DNA of 64,000 nt from JAHFUI01 sp039931615 (GTDB taxonomy: Bacteria > Acidobacteriota > Vicinamibacteria > Vicinamibacterales > CAVVIG01): contig JBDTRR010000022.1 in assembly GCA_039931615.1 (NCBI GenBank), positions 1 through 64,000 on the forward strand, given 5' to 3'. The notes under the pieces were generated by a model. The model did not search any database, was not told the origin of the DNA, and worked only from the letters and a program-made list of their open reading frames with translations. The position numbers and the translations under genes were made by a program. Shown here piece after piece: positions 44,767 to 53,764 of this stretch; the stretch's first letter is position 1, and every line of letters starts with the position of its first letter.

Positions 44767-44823
44767 TTGGCGCGTTTGGCTTGGGGCGTTTGGCTTGGCG
44801 CGTTTGGCCTGGGCGCGCTTGGC
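44767..44823. repeat. TTGGCGCGTTTGGC short tandem repeat
   Basis: Four imperfect units of 14-15 bases (core TTGGCGCGTTTGGC) stand between the cytochrome gene and the secreted protein gene. They overlap the leader with the ribosome-binding site. Confidence 0.6.
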
Positions 44824-44841
44824 AAGATGTTCACTCCGCTC

Positions 44842-45798
44842 CTACTGGCAACGGTTTCCGCCACTCCCTTCCGCCCCACCCTTGTCGCGATAGGCCTTGT
44901 GGCAGTTGGCACACGCGTCGTTCACCTTCTCGCTGATGTCGACGAACGCCTCGAAGTTTCGTGCCTGCGAGGCCCGATGCGCGAGCTTGCCGGCGTCGCT
45001 GAGCGCCGCCACGAACTGCCGCCAGTCGGCGCGCTCGACGGGAACCGCCCGGCCGTTCTGACACAGGCGCCCGGGTGTCAGGAACAGCGCGGCTGTCTCG
45101 GTGAGCGCAATCGCCGCCTGATCGACCGCCAGCCAGCCGCCGTAGACCGTCGATCCCCACTCGACATAGTCGAACGGCGCCGCAGCGGTCGGCTTTTTCG
45201 GCTGCGCGCCAGGATCCTTGAGTTGCAGGTTGAAGATGATATTCGAGTTGGGAAACGCGATCGCCCGCATCAGCTCGGCCAGGTTGCCTTCGGGCGGAGC
45301 CAGCGACGCCGTCGCCCCGGCACCCGGGGCCGCAGCGGGCGCGGCCGGCCTTGACGCCGTCGGGAAGACAACCTGCGCAGACGCGGCGTCGGTCAGTTCC
45401 GCCTGGCCGGCGGCAAACCTCCCGCCTTGAAGAATGAAGGCCGTCAGGTCGGTCGACTGTTGCCGGGACAGGCTGCCGGGCAGGCTGAACGGCATCGTCT
45501 TCTGAACCTTGTCGACCAGGGTCCCGATCGGACGTGCACTCCAGTTCGCCAGGAAGCCGGCGCCGGCCAGCGGCGGTCCGCTCGCGCCTTCCAGCGCCCC
45601 GCCGTGACAGTCCGCGCATTGAGCCTGGTAGATCAGCTGGCCGCGCGCCGCCTGCGCCGTGGAGTAGACGCCGTCGGTGACCGAACGCAGCTGGCCGGCC
45701 TGTCCGGTCAGCGACAATCCGGCGACGATCGCGCCGGCGCACCAGGCCGCGCCGACCACCGCCGCGGGCGCGGTCGAACCCCATGGAATCAGGCGCAT
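44842..45798 (-). CDS. secreted cytochrome c with two haem sites
   Basis: The 318-residue protein has two distinct haem regions. The N-terminal one is a class I type: GQLIYQAQCADCHGGALEGASGPPLAG, then KTMPFSLPGSLS (about residues 50-110). The C-terminal one, NDACANCHKAYRDKGG, sits at the end of a helical domain, like class II (cytochrome c-prime type) proteins. An Ala/Pro-rich linker (about 125-165) joins them. The N-terminus MRLIPWGSTAPAAVVGAAWCAGAIVAGLSLTGQAGQ is a signal or anchor. CAGGAGGGTCC precedes ATG 45798. It may accept electrons from the PQQ enzymes encoded elsewhere in the window. Confidence 0.82.
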   Translation of the reverse strand: MRLIPWGSTAPAAVVGAAWCAGAIVAGLSLTGQAGQLRSVTDGVYSTAQAARGQLIYQAQCADCHGGALEGASGPPLAGAGFLANWSARPIGTLVDKVQKTMPFSLPGSLSRQQSTDLTAFILQGGRFAAGQAELTDAASAQVVFPTASRPAAPAAAPGAGATASLAPPEGNLAELMRAIAFPNSNIIFNLQLKDPGAQPKKPTAAAPFDYVEWGSTVYGGWLAVDQAAIALTETAALFLTPGRLCQNGRAVPVERADWRQFVAALSDAGKLAHRASQARNFEAFVDISEKVNDACANCHKAYRDKGGAEGSGGNRCQ

Positions 45799-45824
45799 CG
45801 GACCCTCCTGCAGGACTTCTTCAT

Positions 45825-45875
45825 CCGTACGTCGTGTCCGGCTTCTATTCATCGTACGTGGGGTCCGGCCGAAGA
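45825..45875. repeat. family A repeat, degenerate
   Basis: CCGTACGTCGTGTCCGGCTT is followed by ATCGTACGTGGGGTCCGGCC in the gap between the cytochrome and DUF2007 genes. The palindromes are incomplete. Confidence 0.55.
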
Positions 45876-45885
45876 ACTGCTTGCC

Positions 45886-46128
45886 TCATTCGTCGTCAAG
45901 GACTGCCTCCGGCTCGCCGCCCAGGATCTCGTTGGCCCGTTCGACGTCTTCCGCTCTGACGACGAGCTCGACGCCGCTGCCCACCCACAGATGCGGCCGC
46001 ATCCCGCCGGCGTCGTCGGCCCGGATCATCGAATCGATCTCGGCGGCTTCCAGCGCCGTCTTCGCCAGCTGTGCGTCGATGTCGTTGAGAAACGTTCGAA
46101 GAACCACGAGATCGGGGTGGTTGGTCAT
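45886..46128 (-). CDS. DUF2007 (putative signal-transducing) protein
   Basis: The 80-residue protein fits DUF2007, a small ferredoxin-like fold often annotated as a signal-transducing protein: LVVLRTFLNDIDAQLAKTALEAAEIDSMIRADDAGG followed by LWVGSGVELVVRAEDVERANEIL. It has no signal peptide, so it is cytoplasmic. Both motifs, the helix AQLAKTALEAAEI and the terminal VRAEDVERANEIL, are diagnostic of the family. It lies between two unrelated genes and no operon link is clear. Confidence 0.85.
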   Translation of the reverse strand: MTNHPDLVVLRTFLNDIDAQLAKTALEAAEIDSMIRADDAGGMRPHLWVGSGVELVVRAEDVERANEILGGEPEAVLDDE

Positions 46129-46201
46129 GGCACCCTCCGGCGCATTCGCTCCGAGAACGGCATTCTACGCCCGGACGGGCCGGCCGCCCGAGGGGATTCG
46201 G

Positions 46202-47842
46202 TCAGGCCGATCCGGAACCGGCCAACCGCCGCTGCCGGTCGAGATCGGCCGCGCGCGCCAGCGCCCGCGCCACCATTCGATCCGGCGCGCCGTGCAGCTT
46301 CAGCAGGGTGATGGCGTTGCGCGTGGTCGCCGGTCCCGCCTGCAGGCGATACTCGAACACCAGGCCGCGTGGACCAAGCGAGTCCGTGAAGTGATAGGGC
46401 ACATAGTCGTGCCGCAAGAGATCCACCAGTTCGCCATCATGCGTCGCCGCAACGACGAGGTGCGCCTGATTGGCGCCGAGCTCCAGCAGGACCGCCTCGG
46501 CCGCCGCGATCCGCTCGACCGCGTTGGTGCCACGAAACAGCTCGTCGAAGAGGAACAGGTGCGGCTCGACGGTGCGGCTGAGCCTGACCAGCGCCATCAC
46601 CGCCTCGACCTCGACCAGGTAATAGCTCTTGCCGTGCAGTAGATCGTCGGCGCGGCCGATGCAGCTGCGGACGTGCAGGACCGGCGCCTCGTAGGCCGTG
46701 GCGAGGCAGGTGTTGATCGTCTGCGCCAGGACCGTGGTCACGCCTAAGGTGCGGACGAATGTCGTCTTGCCGGACATGTTGGAGCCGGTCACCAGGATGC
46801 CGTGCGGCGGTCCCAGCGTGATGGAATTGGGCACGGCCGACGCCACCAGCGGATGCCGCAGATCGGTCAGGACCGCGGCCGAGCCGGCGGGGAGGAAGTG
46901 CGGCCGCGTCCAGCGCGGCGTGCCGGTCCGGTAGGAGGCGATGCTGATCGCCACGTCGACGTCTCCGACCGCCGCGATGACGCGCAGCAGCCCCGCACCG
47001 TGGGTCCGGATTTCCCGCGCCGCGAAATACAGCAGCGTCAGGTCGAGAAGGAAGAGGAGATTCAGGTATTCGAGCAGGAGGGAGGCGAAACCGCCCGAGG
47101 CGGCGGCCGTCCGATCCCGGGTCGCCCATCGCGCGTAGCCGCGGAGCCGCCGCAGCGCCCGCACGTCCTCCCGAAGCGGCGCCGTAATCGGCGCGCATGC
47201 CGCCTCGTCGAACACCGCCAGCGTCACCCCGGCGTTGACCAGCGGCGCGACCTCCCGGAACGATCCCAGCCGGGCGCGGCCGAGCCGCTCGGCGGTCGCG
47301 ATGCGCAGCAGCAGGTTGGTGACGGTGACCAACGGGACGACCAGCAGCAGCCGTGGCCACAGCGCTGCCAGCAGCAGCGCGCCGGTCGTCGATACGGTGA
47401 TGATCGGAAACACGACGTGCCAGCGCCGCGGCTGGAACGACCCCGGCTGGCCGAGCCAGCGCAGCTGGTAGCCCCAGGGATCCCGGATCCGGGCGAGCAC
47501 CGCCTGGGCGCGCTCGCGCAGCGCCGGCTGCGCCGCCAGCCGCATCACCAGCGACTCCAGCGCCTCGCGATCGACCGCGATCGGCCCCGATCGAAGCCGG
47601 TGGTAGAGGCGTTGCTGGCCGATCGTGCTTTCGGTCCGGTCGATCGCGGCGAACACCGCGTCCATGTCGAGATCGTCCCAGGTCCGATCGTCCAGCGAGC
47701 CGTGGCCGCCCGCGGCGGCCACCTCGGCCCGATGGTAGTGCGCGATCAGCGGCATGTTGCGGGCAACCCGCCGCGGCCGGCCCCACTCCGCGCGAATCCG
47801 CCGCAGCGTCTGCCGGCGAACGTGCCAGTCGATCGCTGCCAC
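46202..47842 (-). CDS. MutS-related ATPase with membrane segments
   Basis: The 546-residue protein has a MutS-like C-terminal ATPase domain: Walker A GSNMSGKTTFVRTLG (about residue 357), then LHVRSCIGRADDLLHGKSYYLVEVEAV, Walker B LFLFDELFRGTN and VVAATHDGEL. Instead of mismatch-recognition domains it has hydrophobic segments (FPIITVSTTGALLLAALWPRLLLVVPLVTVTNLLL and SLLLEYLNLLFLLDLTLLYF). It is therefore a membrane-bound MutS paralogue of unknown role, not a mismatch repair protein. GTG 47842 is the first usual start, but the frame stays open upstream and codes for a further hydrophobic segment, so the true N-terminus is doubtful. Confidence 0.8.
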   Translation of the reverse strand: MAAIDWHVRRQTLRRIRAEWGRPRRVARNMPLIAHYHRAEVAAAGGHGSLDDRTWDDLDMDAVFAAIDRTESTIGQQRLYHRLRSGPIAVDREALESLVMRLAAQPALRERAQAVLARIRDPWGYQLRWLGQPGSFQPRRWHVVFPIITVSTTGALLLAALWPRLLLVVPLVTVTNLLLRIATAERLGRARLGSFREVAPLVNAGVTLAVFDEAACAPITAPLREDVRALRRLRGYARWATRDRTAAASGGFASLLLEYLNLLFLLDLTLLYFAAREIRTHGAGLLRVIAAVGDVDVAISIASYRTGTPRWTRPHFLPAGSAAVLTDLRHPLVASAVPNSITLGPPHGILVTGSNMSGKTTFVRTLGVTTVLAQTINTCLATAYEAPVLHVRSCIGRADDLLHGKSYYLVEVEAVMALVRLSRTVEPHLFLFDELFRGTNAVERIAAAEAVLLELGANQAHLVVAATHDGELVDLLRHDYVPYHFTDSLGPRGLVFEYRLQAGPATTRNAITLLKLHGAPDRMVARALARAADLDRQRRLAGSGSA

Positions 47843-47902
47843 GACGAACGGCAGGACGACTGCGACGGCGGCGACGAAGAGGAGGGAAGCGATGGTCGAG
47901 GC

Positions 47903-48838
<936 letters not shown>

Positions 48839-48942
48839 GGCTTCGAGTTTCTGCTGTGAGCTTCCGGCAGCCCCCACCTCGGCAGGCCGCCCGCTGCTGG
48901 AGCCGGCCGCCGTCCGATCGGAGCGGGTCGTACCGGTGTCGG

Positions 48943-50379
48943 TTAGTAGGCGTGCTTATGGAAAAAGCCCTTGATGACGGTCAGCCACATGATCTTGAGA
49001 TCGAGGCGGACCGACCAGTTCTCGATGTAGTACAGGTCGTATTCGATGCGCTTTTCGAGCGGCGTATTGCCGCGCCAGCCGTTGACCTGCGCCCAGCCGG
49101 TCAGCCCGGCTTTCACCTTGTGGCGCAGCATGTACTGCGGAATCCGGTGCCGGAACTGTTCGACGAAGTGCGGCCGCTCCGGCCGCGGCCCGACGATCGA
49201 CATATCACCGGTCAGCACGTTCCAGAGCTGCGGCAGCTCGTCGATGTTCGATCGCCGCAGGAACCGGCCGAGCGCGGTGACGCGCGGATCGTCCTTCTGC
49301 GCCCACACCGGCCCGGTCTCCCGCTCCGCGTCGTCGTGCATCGAGCGGAACTTGACGATCGAGAACGGCTTGCCATCCAGCCCCATCCGCTCCTGGCGGT
49401 AGAAGATCGGCCCGTTCGAGGTCAGCCTGACCAGCAGCGCGATCATCGCCAGCGGCAGCCCGAATGCCGCCAGCGCCAGGCAGGAGATGGCGATGTCGAT
49501 GGCCCGCTTGACGACGCTGTTGAACCCCTGCAGCGGGATGTCGTTGACGTTGATGACCGGGATGCCGTCGAGATCTTCGAGCCGGGCGCGGAGCGCGATC
49601 ACCTGCAGCAGATCCGGCACGACCTTGACGTCGACAATCTCGCGGCTGGTGCTCTCGATCAGCTCGATCATCCGCAGATGCTGTTCGGGCGGCAGCGCGA
49701 TGTAGAGGTGGTCGATCGTCTCGCGCTGGGCGATCTCCGCCGCCTCGTCGATGGTGCCGAGCAGCGGCAGCCCGCGGTAGCCGAGGTGATCGCCGGCGGC
49801 CCGATCGTCGACGAAGCCGATGATCTGGTAGCCGAGCTCGCGGTGCTCGAGGATCTTGTCGGCGACGAGGCGCCCGAGCTCGCCCGATCCAGCGATCAGG
49901 ATTCGCTTGAGACCGATCCCCGCCCGCCAGCGGCGTTCGAGCATGTCGCGCACGAACTCCCGCGAGGCGTAGGCCAGCGCCGTGTTGAGGACGATGAAGA
50001 TGACCCAGGCCGGCTGGGACACCTCGTAGGCGCCGCGAATCCGGGCGGCAGTGTCCGCGAAATAGGTCTGGACATAGAGCGTGGCGACGATGCCGAAGAC
50101 GACGGTCAGGATGCTGCCGACGAACACGGCAAAGAAGTCATCGACGCGCGAGCGGCCGCGCCGCAGGCGGTAGAGGCCCTGGATCTGGAACGCGAGCGGA
50201 ACCAGGAGGGCGATGAAGGGCAGCAGATTGACGTACTGCCGCAGCGGCGGAACGCCTTTCGGATACGGGAGCAGCCCGGTCTGGAACCGCAGGAGGTAGG
50301 CGAGAAGGAAGGCGATCACTCCGAGGCTGGCATCGGAGATGACGTGAAACGCGATCAGCAGTCGATTGTGGCGCTTCAC
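48943..50379 (-). CDS. undecaprenyl-phosphate glucose phosphotransferase (WcaJ/ExoY type)
   Basis: This polyprenyl-phosphate hexose-1-phosphate transferase starts surface polysaccharide synthesis on the lipid carrier. The 478-residue protein has four N-terminal membrane helices, a Rossmann-like CoA-binding domain (KRILIAGSGELGRLVADKIL), and a fifth membrane segment before the catalytic part. That part contains KFRSMHDDAERETGP, SNIDELPQLWNVLTGDMSIVGPRPERPHFVEQF and HKVKAGLTGWAQVNGWRGNT. GTG 50379 overlaps the stop of the upstream glycosyltransferase (GTGA), which sets the start and shows coupling. Confidence 0.92.
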   Translation of the reverse strand: MKRHNRLLIAFHVISDASLGVIAFLLAYLLRFQTGLLPYPKGVPPLRQYVNLLPFIALLVPLAFQIQGLYRLRRGRSRVDDFFAVFVGSILTVVFGIVATLYVQTYFADTAARIRGAYEVSQPAWVIFIVLNTALAYASREFVRDMLERRWRAGIGLKRILIAGSGELGRLVADKILEHRELGYQIIGFVDDRAAGDHLGYRGLPLLGTIDEAAEIAQRETIDHLYIALPPEQHLRMIELIESTSREIVDVKVVPDLLQVIALRARLEDLDGIPVINVNDIPLQGFNSVVKRAIDIAISCLALAAFGLPLAMIALLVRLTSNGPIFYRQERMGLDGKPFSIVKFRSMHDDAERETGPVWAQKDDPRVTALGRFLRRSNIDELPQLWNVLTGDMSIVGPRPERPHFVEQFRHRIPQYMLRHKVKAGLTGWAQVNGWRGNTPLEKRIEYDLYYIENWSVRLDLKIMWLTVIKGFFHKHAY

Positions 50380-51497
50380 CACGTCCGGCCCCCGTCGCGC
50401 ACTGTGGCGTCGACGATGGCCGTCATCTCGTCGCCGAACCTGGCGCGCCCGAAGCGTTCGGCGTGCCGCCGGATGACGGCGGCGTCGAAGCGACGGGACA
50501 GCGCGTCGCGAATCGCCGCCGCGAACGCCTGCGGCGTCGGCTGATCGACCAGCAGGCCGGTTTCGCCCGGAACGACCGTCTCGACGGCGCCGCCCCGGCC
50601 GAGCGCCACCACCGGGCGGCCGCACGCCTGCGCCTCGACCGGCACGATCCCGAAGTCCTCTTCGCCGGGCATCAGGATGAGGGCCGCCCGGTTGTACTGG
50701 TCGCGCACCTGCTCATCGTCCAGGCGGCCGAGGAACGTCACGTCGGCGGACGACTGGGCCGCCAGCCGCTCGAGCCGCGGGCGGTCCGGTCCGCCGCCGA
50801 TGATCGACAGGGGCACGCCGGCGAGGCGGCAGGCGTCGATCGCCACCTCGACGCGCTTGTAGGGAACCAGCGCCGATACCATCAAGCAGCCGCCCTTGTC
50901 GGGCGCAATCGACGCATCTGGTTGGAAGAACTCTGTATCAACGGGCGGATATACCACGCTGGCCTCGCGATTATAGTATCGGCCGATCCTCCGCGCAACA
51001 TGTTGGGAATTCGTCACATAGCGGTCGACGCGCCCGGCGGTGGCGCGGTCCCATCGAGCCAGCGCGGCCATCACGGGCCGGGCGAGCGCACTGCCGATCC
51101 GGCCCAGCCGCTCCGGACCGAAATAGGCGTCGAACTGGTCCCAGGCGTAACGCATCGGCGTGTGGCAATAGCAGACGTGGACGGCCCTCGGACCGGCAAT
51201 CACCGACTTGGCCACACAGTGGCTGCTGCTGATGACCAGATCGAACGGCTCGAGGTCGAATTGCTCGACCAGGACGGGAAACAGCGGCAGGCACTTCCGG
51301 TAGTAGCGGCGGACGGCAGGAAGATACTGAAGCAAGGAAGGGTGAATCGGGGCGCGTTCAATCGTCGCCGACACCGATCCGCGGACGTGCAGCAGGGTGA
51401 ACAGGTCGGCGTCGGGATACCGCTCGCAGAGCGCTTCCAGCACCTTCTCGCCGCCGCGCATCCCGGTCAGCCAGTCGTGGACGATAGCGATACGCAT
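50376..51497 (-). CDS. GT4-family glycosyltransferase
   Basis: The 373-residue protein has the two-Rossmann GT-B fold of family 4: MRIAIVHDWLTGMRGGEKVLEALCERYPDADLFTLL at the N-terminus and the donor-binding motif LILMPGEEDFGIVPVEAQACGRPVVALGRGGAVETV (E-x7-E). The phrase CYCHTPMRYAWDQFDAYF is typical of mannosyl/rhamnosyl transferases of exopolysaccharide clusters. No membrane segment is seen, so it acts on the cytoplasmic face. It is coupled to the priming enzyme. Donor and acceptor are unknown. Confidence 0.87.
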   Translation of the reverse strand: MRIAIVHDWLTGMRGGEKVLEALCERYPDADLFTLLHVRGSVSATIERAPIHPSLLQYLPAVRRYYRKCLPLFPVLVEQFDLEPFDLVISSSHCVAKSVIAGPRAVHVCYCHTPMRYAWDQFDAYFGPERLGRIGSALARPVMAALARWDRATAGRVDRYVTNSQHVARRIGRYYNREASVVYPPVDTEFFQPDASIAPDKGGCLMVSALVPYKRVEVAIDACRLAGVPLSIIGGGPDRPRLERLAAQSSADVTFLGRLDDEQVRDQYNRAALILMPGEEDFGIVPVEAQACGRPVVALGRGGAVETVVPGETGLLVDQPTPQAFAAAIRDALSRRFDAAVIRRHAERFGRARFGDEMTAIVDATVRDGGRTW

Positions 51498-51505
51498 TTC
51501 ACTCT

Positions 51506-51532
51506 CGAAGACGCGGAGGGTACGAGGACGTG
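51506..51532. repeat. family C fragment
   Basis: CGAAGACGCGGAGGGTACGA followed by GGACG lies in the 38-bp gap between two glycosyltransferase genes. Confidence 0.4.
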
Positions 51533-51535
51533 AGG

Positions 51536-52648
51536 CTAGCCTGCCGCGACCTCATCATAGATTTCCCGCACCCGGTGCGCCGACTGCTCCCACGAGAATT
51601 GACTCGCCCTGGCCAGCCCCTTCTTCCGCAGATCCCGGCGGACCGACTCGTCGGTGAGGACGGTGTAGATGCCGTCGGCGATCGCCACCGGGTCGTACGG
51701 ATCGACCAGCAGCGCGGCGTCGCCGGCGACCTCGGGCAGCGACGAGACATTCGACGTCACCACCGGCGTGCCGCTGGCCATCGCCTCGAGGGGCGGCAGC
51801 CCGAACCCTTCGTAGAGCGACGGAAACACGAACACGCCGGCCAGCCGGTACATCACCGCCAGCGTCTGCTCGGGCAGGTAGCCGAGGAAGCGGACGTACT
51901 TGTGCAATTGATGCTGGTGGACGGCGCGCCGCAGCGCCGCGTACTTCGAAATCTCGTCGCCGATCAGCACCAGCTTGAGGTGGTCGAGGCCGCGGTTGCG
52001 GACGATGTGGAAGGCCTCGATCAGGCGCTCGAGGTTCTTGTGCGGCTTGACGTTGCCGGCATAGAGCACGAACTCGTCGTGCAGTTGATAACGCTCGCGG
52101 ACGCGGACGACGTCCTCTTCGAACGGCTCCACCCCGAACCGTTCGTCGTAGGCGTTGTAGATGACGTCGATCTTGTCCGGCGCCACGTCGACGAAGTGCA
52201 GGATGTCGCGCTTCGAGCTCTCTGACACCGTCAGCACCCGGTTGGCCCGTCTCGCCGCCATCTTGATCGAAGTCCGGGCGTACGCCAGCGCCAGCCGGCT
52301 CGGCAGATACTGCGGGAACATGAGATGAATGCAGTCGTGGATGGTCACCACCGATCGGCACGACACCAGCCGCGGCAGCACGTAGTGCGGGGCGTGGAAC
52401 AGATCGACCCGCTCGCGCCGCAGCGCCCACGGGATCTTGAACTGCTCGGCGAGCGAGTAGTTGGCCGCGGTTTCCGACACCGGGCGGAAGTTCTCTCCGA
52501 GCAGGGTCAGCGTCTGCCGATCCTGCGGCCAGGACAGCAGCACGAACTCGGTGTCGTGGTCCATCCGCGCCAGCTGGCGCAGCAGGTTCCGGATGTAGGT
52601 CCCGATGCCGAAGTCGTGCAGCTTGCGGGCGTCGATGCCGATGCGCAC
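51536..52648 (-). CDS. GT4-family glycosyltransferase
   Basis: This is a 370-residue GT-B glycosyltransferase. MRIGIDARKLHDFGIGTYIRNLLRQLAR opens the acceptor domain, VDLFHAPHYVLPRLVSCRSVVTIHDCIHLMFP is characteristic of mannosyltransferase-like members, and VFVFPSLYEGFGLPPLEAMASGTPVVTSNVSSLPEV is the donor motif. It is close to two further GT4 genes in the cluster (53765 and 54826) in both ends and size, suggesting duplication. GTG 52648 is the start; TATGAT lies only five bases upstream, so the transcript is probably leaderless. Confidence 0.87.
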   Translation of the reverse strand: MRIGIDARKLHDFGIGTYIRNLLRQLARMDHDTEFVLLSWPQDRQTLTLLGENFRPVSETAANYSLAEQFKIPWALRRERVDLFHAPHYVLPRLVSCRSVVTIHDCIHLMFPQYLPSRLALAYARTSIKMAARRANRVLTVSESSKRDILHFVDVAPDKIDVIYNAYDERFGVEPFEEDVVRVRERYQLHDEFVLYAGNVKPHKNLERLIEAFHIVRNRGLDHLKLVLIGDEISKYAALRRAVHQHQLHKYVRFLGYLPEQTLAVMYRLAGVFVFPSLYEGFGLPPLEAMASGTPVVTSNVSSLPEVAGDAALLVDPYDPVAIADGIYTVLTDESVRRDLRKKGLARASQFSWEQSAHRVREIYDEVAAG

Positions 52649-52653
52649 GGCTC

Positions 52654-52659
52654 ATCATA
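52654..52659 (-). promoter_or_regulatory. -10 box of a leaderless glycosyltransferase transcript
   Basis: TATGAT on the minus strand, in the context CCGGTATGATGAG, ends five bases before GTG 52648. Confidence 0.45.
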
Positions 52660-52677
52660 CCGGGTGGGAGGCGGTGG

Positions 52678-53490
52678 TTAACCAGGCGTGATCCCGCGGA
52701 CGCGCAGGTACCAGCGGAGCAGCGGCGCCCAGCCCGGGTGATGCTTGTCGTAGAACGCCAGCTGGCTGCGTCGATAGGCGGCGTCAGTGGCCGCGCGCGC
52801 CGTCGCCGCCGACCGGCCGCGCAGATGGGTGACCGTCGCGGCTGGCGTGAAGCGAACCCGGCGTCCCCGGGCGCGGATGGCGGCGCAGAAATCGACATCC
52901 TCGGCATACATGAAATACCGCTCGTCGAGGAGTCCCACCGCGTCGGCGTCGTCGCGTCGCACCAGCAGGCAGGCGCCGCTGACCCAGCCGGGAAAGCGGG
53001 GCCGGTTCGTCATCCGCTTCACCATCGCCGTGATGACGCCGATCCGCTTCGCGTGTCCTCGAACCAGCATCTTCTGCCGCAGTTCGTTGAACGGCCCCAT
53101 CATCCGGCCGAACGACAGCTCAACCTCCCCGGCGGCGTTGACCAGCCGCGGCCCGACGACCGCCACGGTCCCGTCGCGCTGCAGCTGCTCGACCAGCCGG
53201 TCGACCGCCCCCAGCGGCACGATCGTGTCGCTGTTGAGCAGCAGCAGGTTGGCGCCGCGGCTGGCCCGGATGCCAACGTTGTTGGCCCGGGCGAAGCCCA
53301 GATTGCCGCCGGCTTCAATCACCCGCACACCGTCCCAGCCCCGGGCGGCGTCAGCGCTGCCGTCAACCGACTGATTGTCGACGACGATGATTTCGTGCGG
53401 CGTGGCCGGGGGATGACGGTGCAGCGACGCGAGGCAGCGCTCGAGGTCCGCCCGGGCGTTGAACGACACGATGATGATGGACAGCTCCAC
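52678..53490 (-). CDS. GT2-family glycosyltransferase
   Basis: The 270-residue protein is a GT-A fold family 2 enzyme (rhamnosyltransferase-like): MELSIIIVSFNARADLERCLASLHRH, HEIIVVDNQSVDGSADAARG, NNVGIRASRGANLLLLNSDTIVPLGAVDRLV with the DxD-like NSDT, and WVSGACLLVRRDDADAVGLLDERYFMYAEDVDFCAAIRARG with the ED-containing catalytic region. It is soluble. It lies upstream of the GT4 gene at 52648, separated by 29 bp. Confidence 0.88.
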   Translation of the reverse strand: MELSIIIVSFNARADLERCLASLHRHPPATPHEIIVVDNQSVDGSADAARGWDGVRVIEAGGNLGFARANNVGIRASRGANLLLLNSDTIVPLGAVDRLVEQLQRDGTVAVVGPRLVNAAGEVELSFGRMMGPFNELRQKMLVRGHAKRIGVITAMVKRMTNRPRFPGWVSGACLLVRRDDADAVGLLDERYFMYAEDVDFCAAIRARGRRVRFTPAATVTHLRGRSAATARAATDAAYRRSQLAFYDKHHPGWAPLLRWYLRVRGITPG

Positions 53491-53500
53491 GGCGGGTCAA

Positions 53501-53722
53501 TCGTACGTTGTCCTGACTCGCGGCAGACAATCCACATCCAGAATCGTACGTGCCACATCCAGAATCGTACGTGGCGTCCGACTTCAGTCGGACTCCGGAT
53601 CAATCCGGCTGAAGCCGGATCCCACGTACGTGATTGTAGAAACCGGATCCCGCGTACGTGATTGTAGAAACCGGATCCCGCGTACGAGATTGTAGAAACC
53701 GGATCCCAGGTACGAGACTGTA
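53501..53722. repeat. repeat cluster: family A hairpins and two tandem arrays
   Basis: The 274-bp gap between two glycosyltransferase genes is almost all repeats. A 21-bp unit (CCACATCCAGAATCGTACGTG) occurs twice at 53532-53573. Hairpins GTCCGACTTCAGTCGGAC (53576-53593) and ATCCGGCTGAAGCCGGAT (53603-53620) follow. Then a 28-bp unit, with core GATTGTAGAAACCGGATCCC plus GTACG, occurs three times at 53632-53715. Confidence 0.85.
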
Positions 53723-53764
53723 GTCGTGCCGACCTTCAGGTCTGCCCCGTTCGGCCACGCGCTG

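Noticed and set aside
46202..47842. DNA mismatch repair gene mutS or mutS2
   Set aside because: Mismatch-binding and Smr domains are absent and membrane segments are present; only the ATPase is shared.
53501..53722. CRISPR array
   Set aside because: Tandem units of 21 and 28 bases are direct head-to-tail repeats without spacers, and no cas gene is present.
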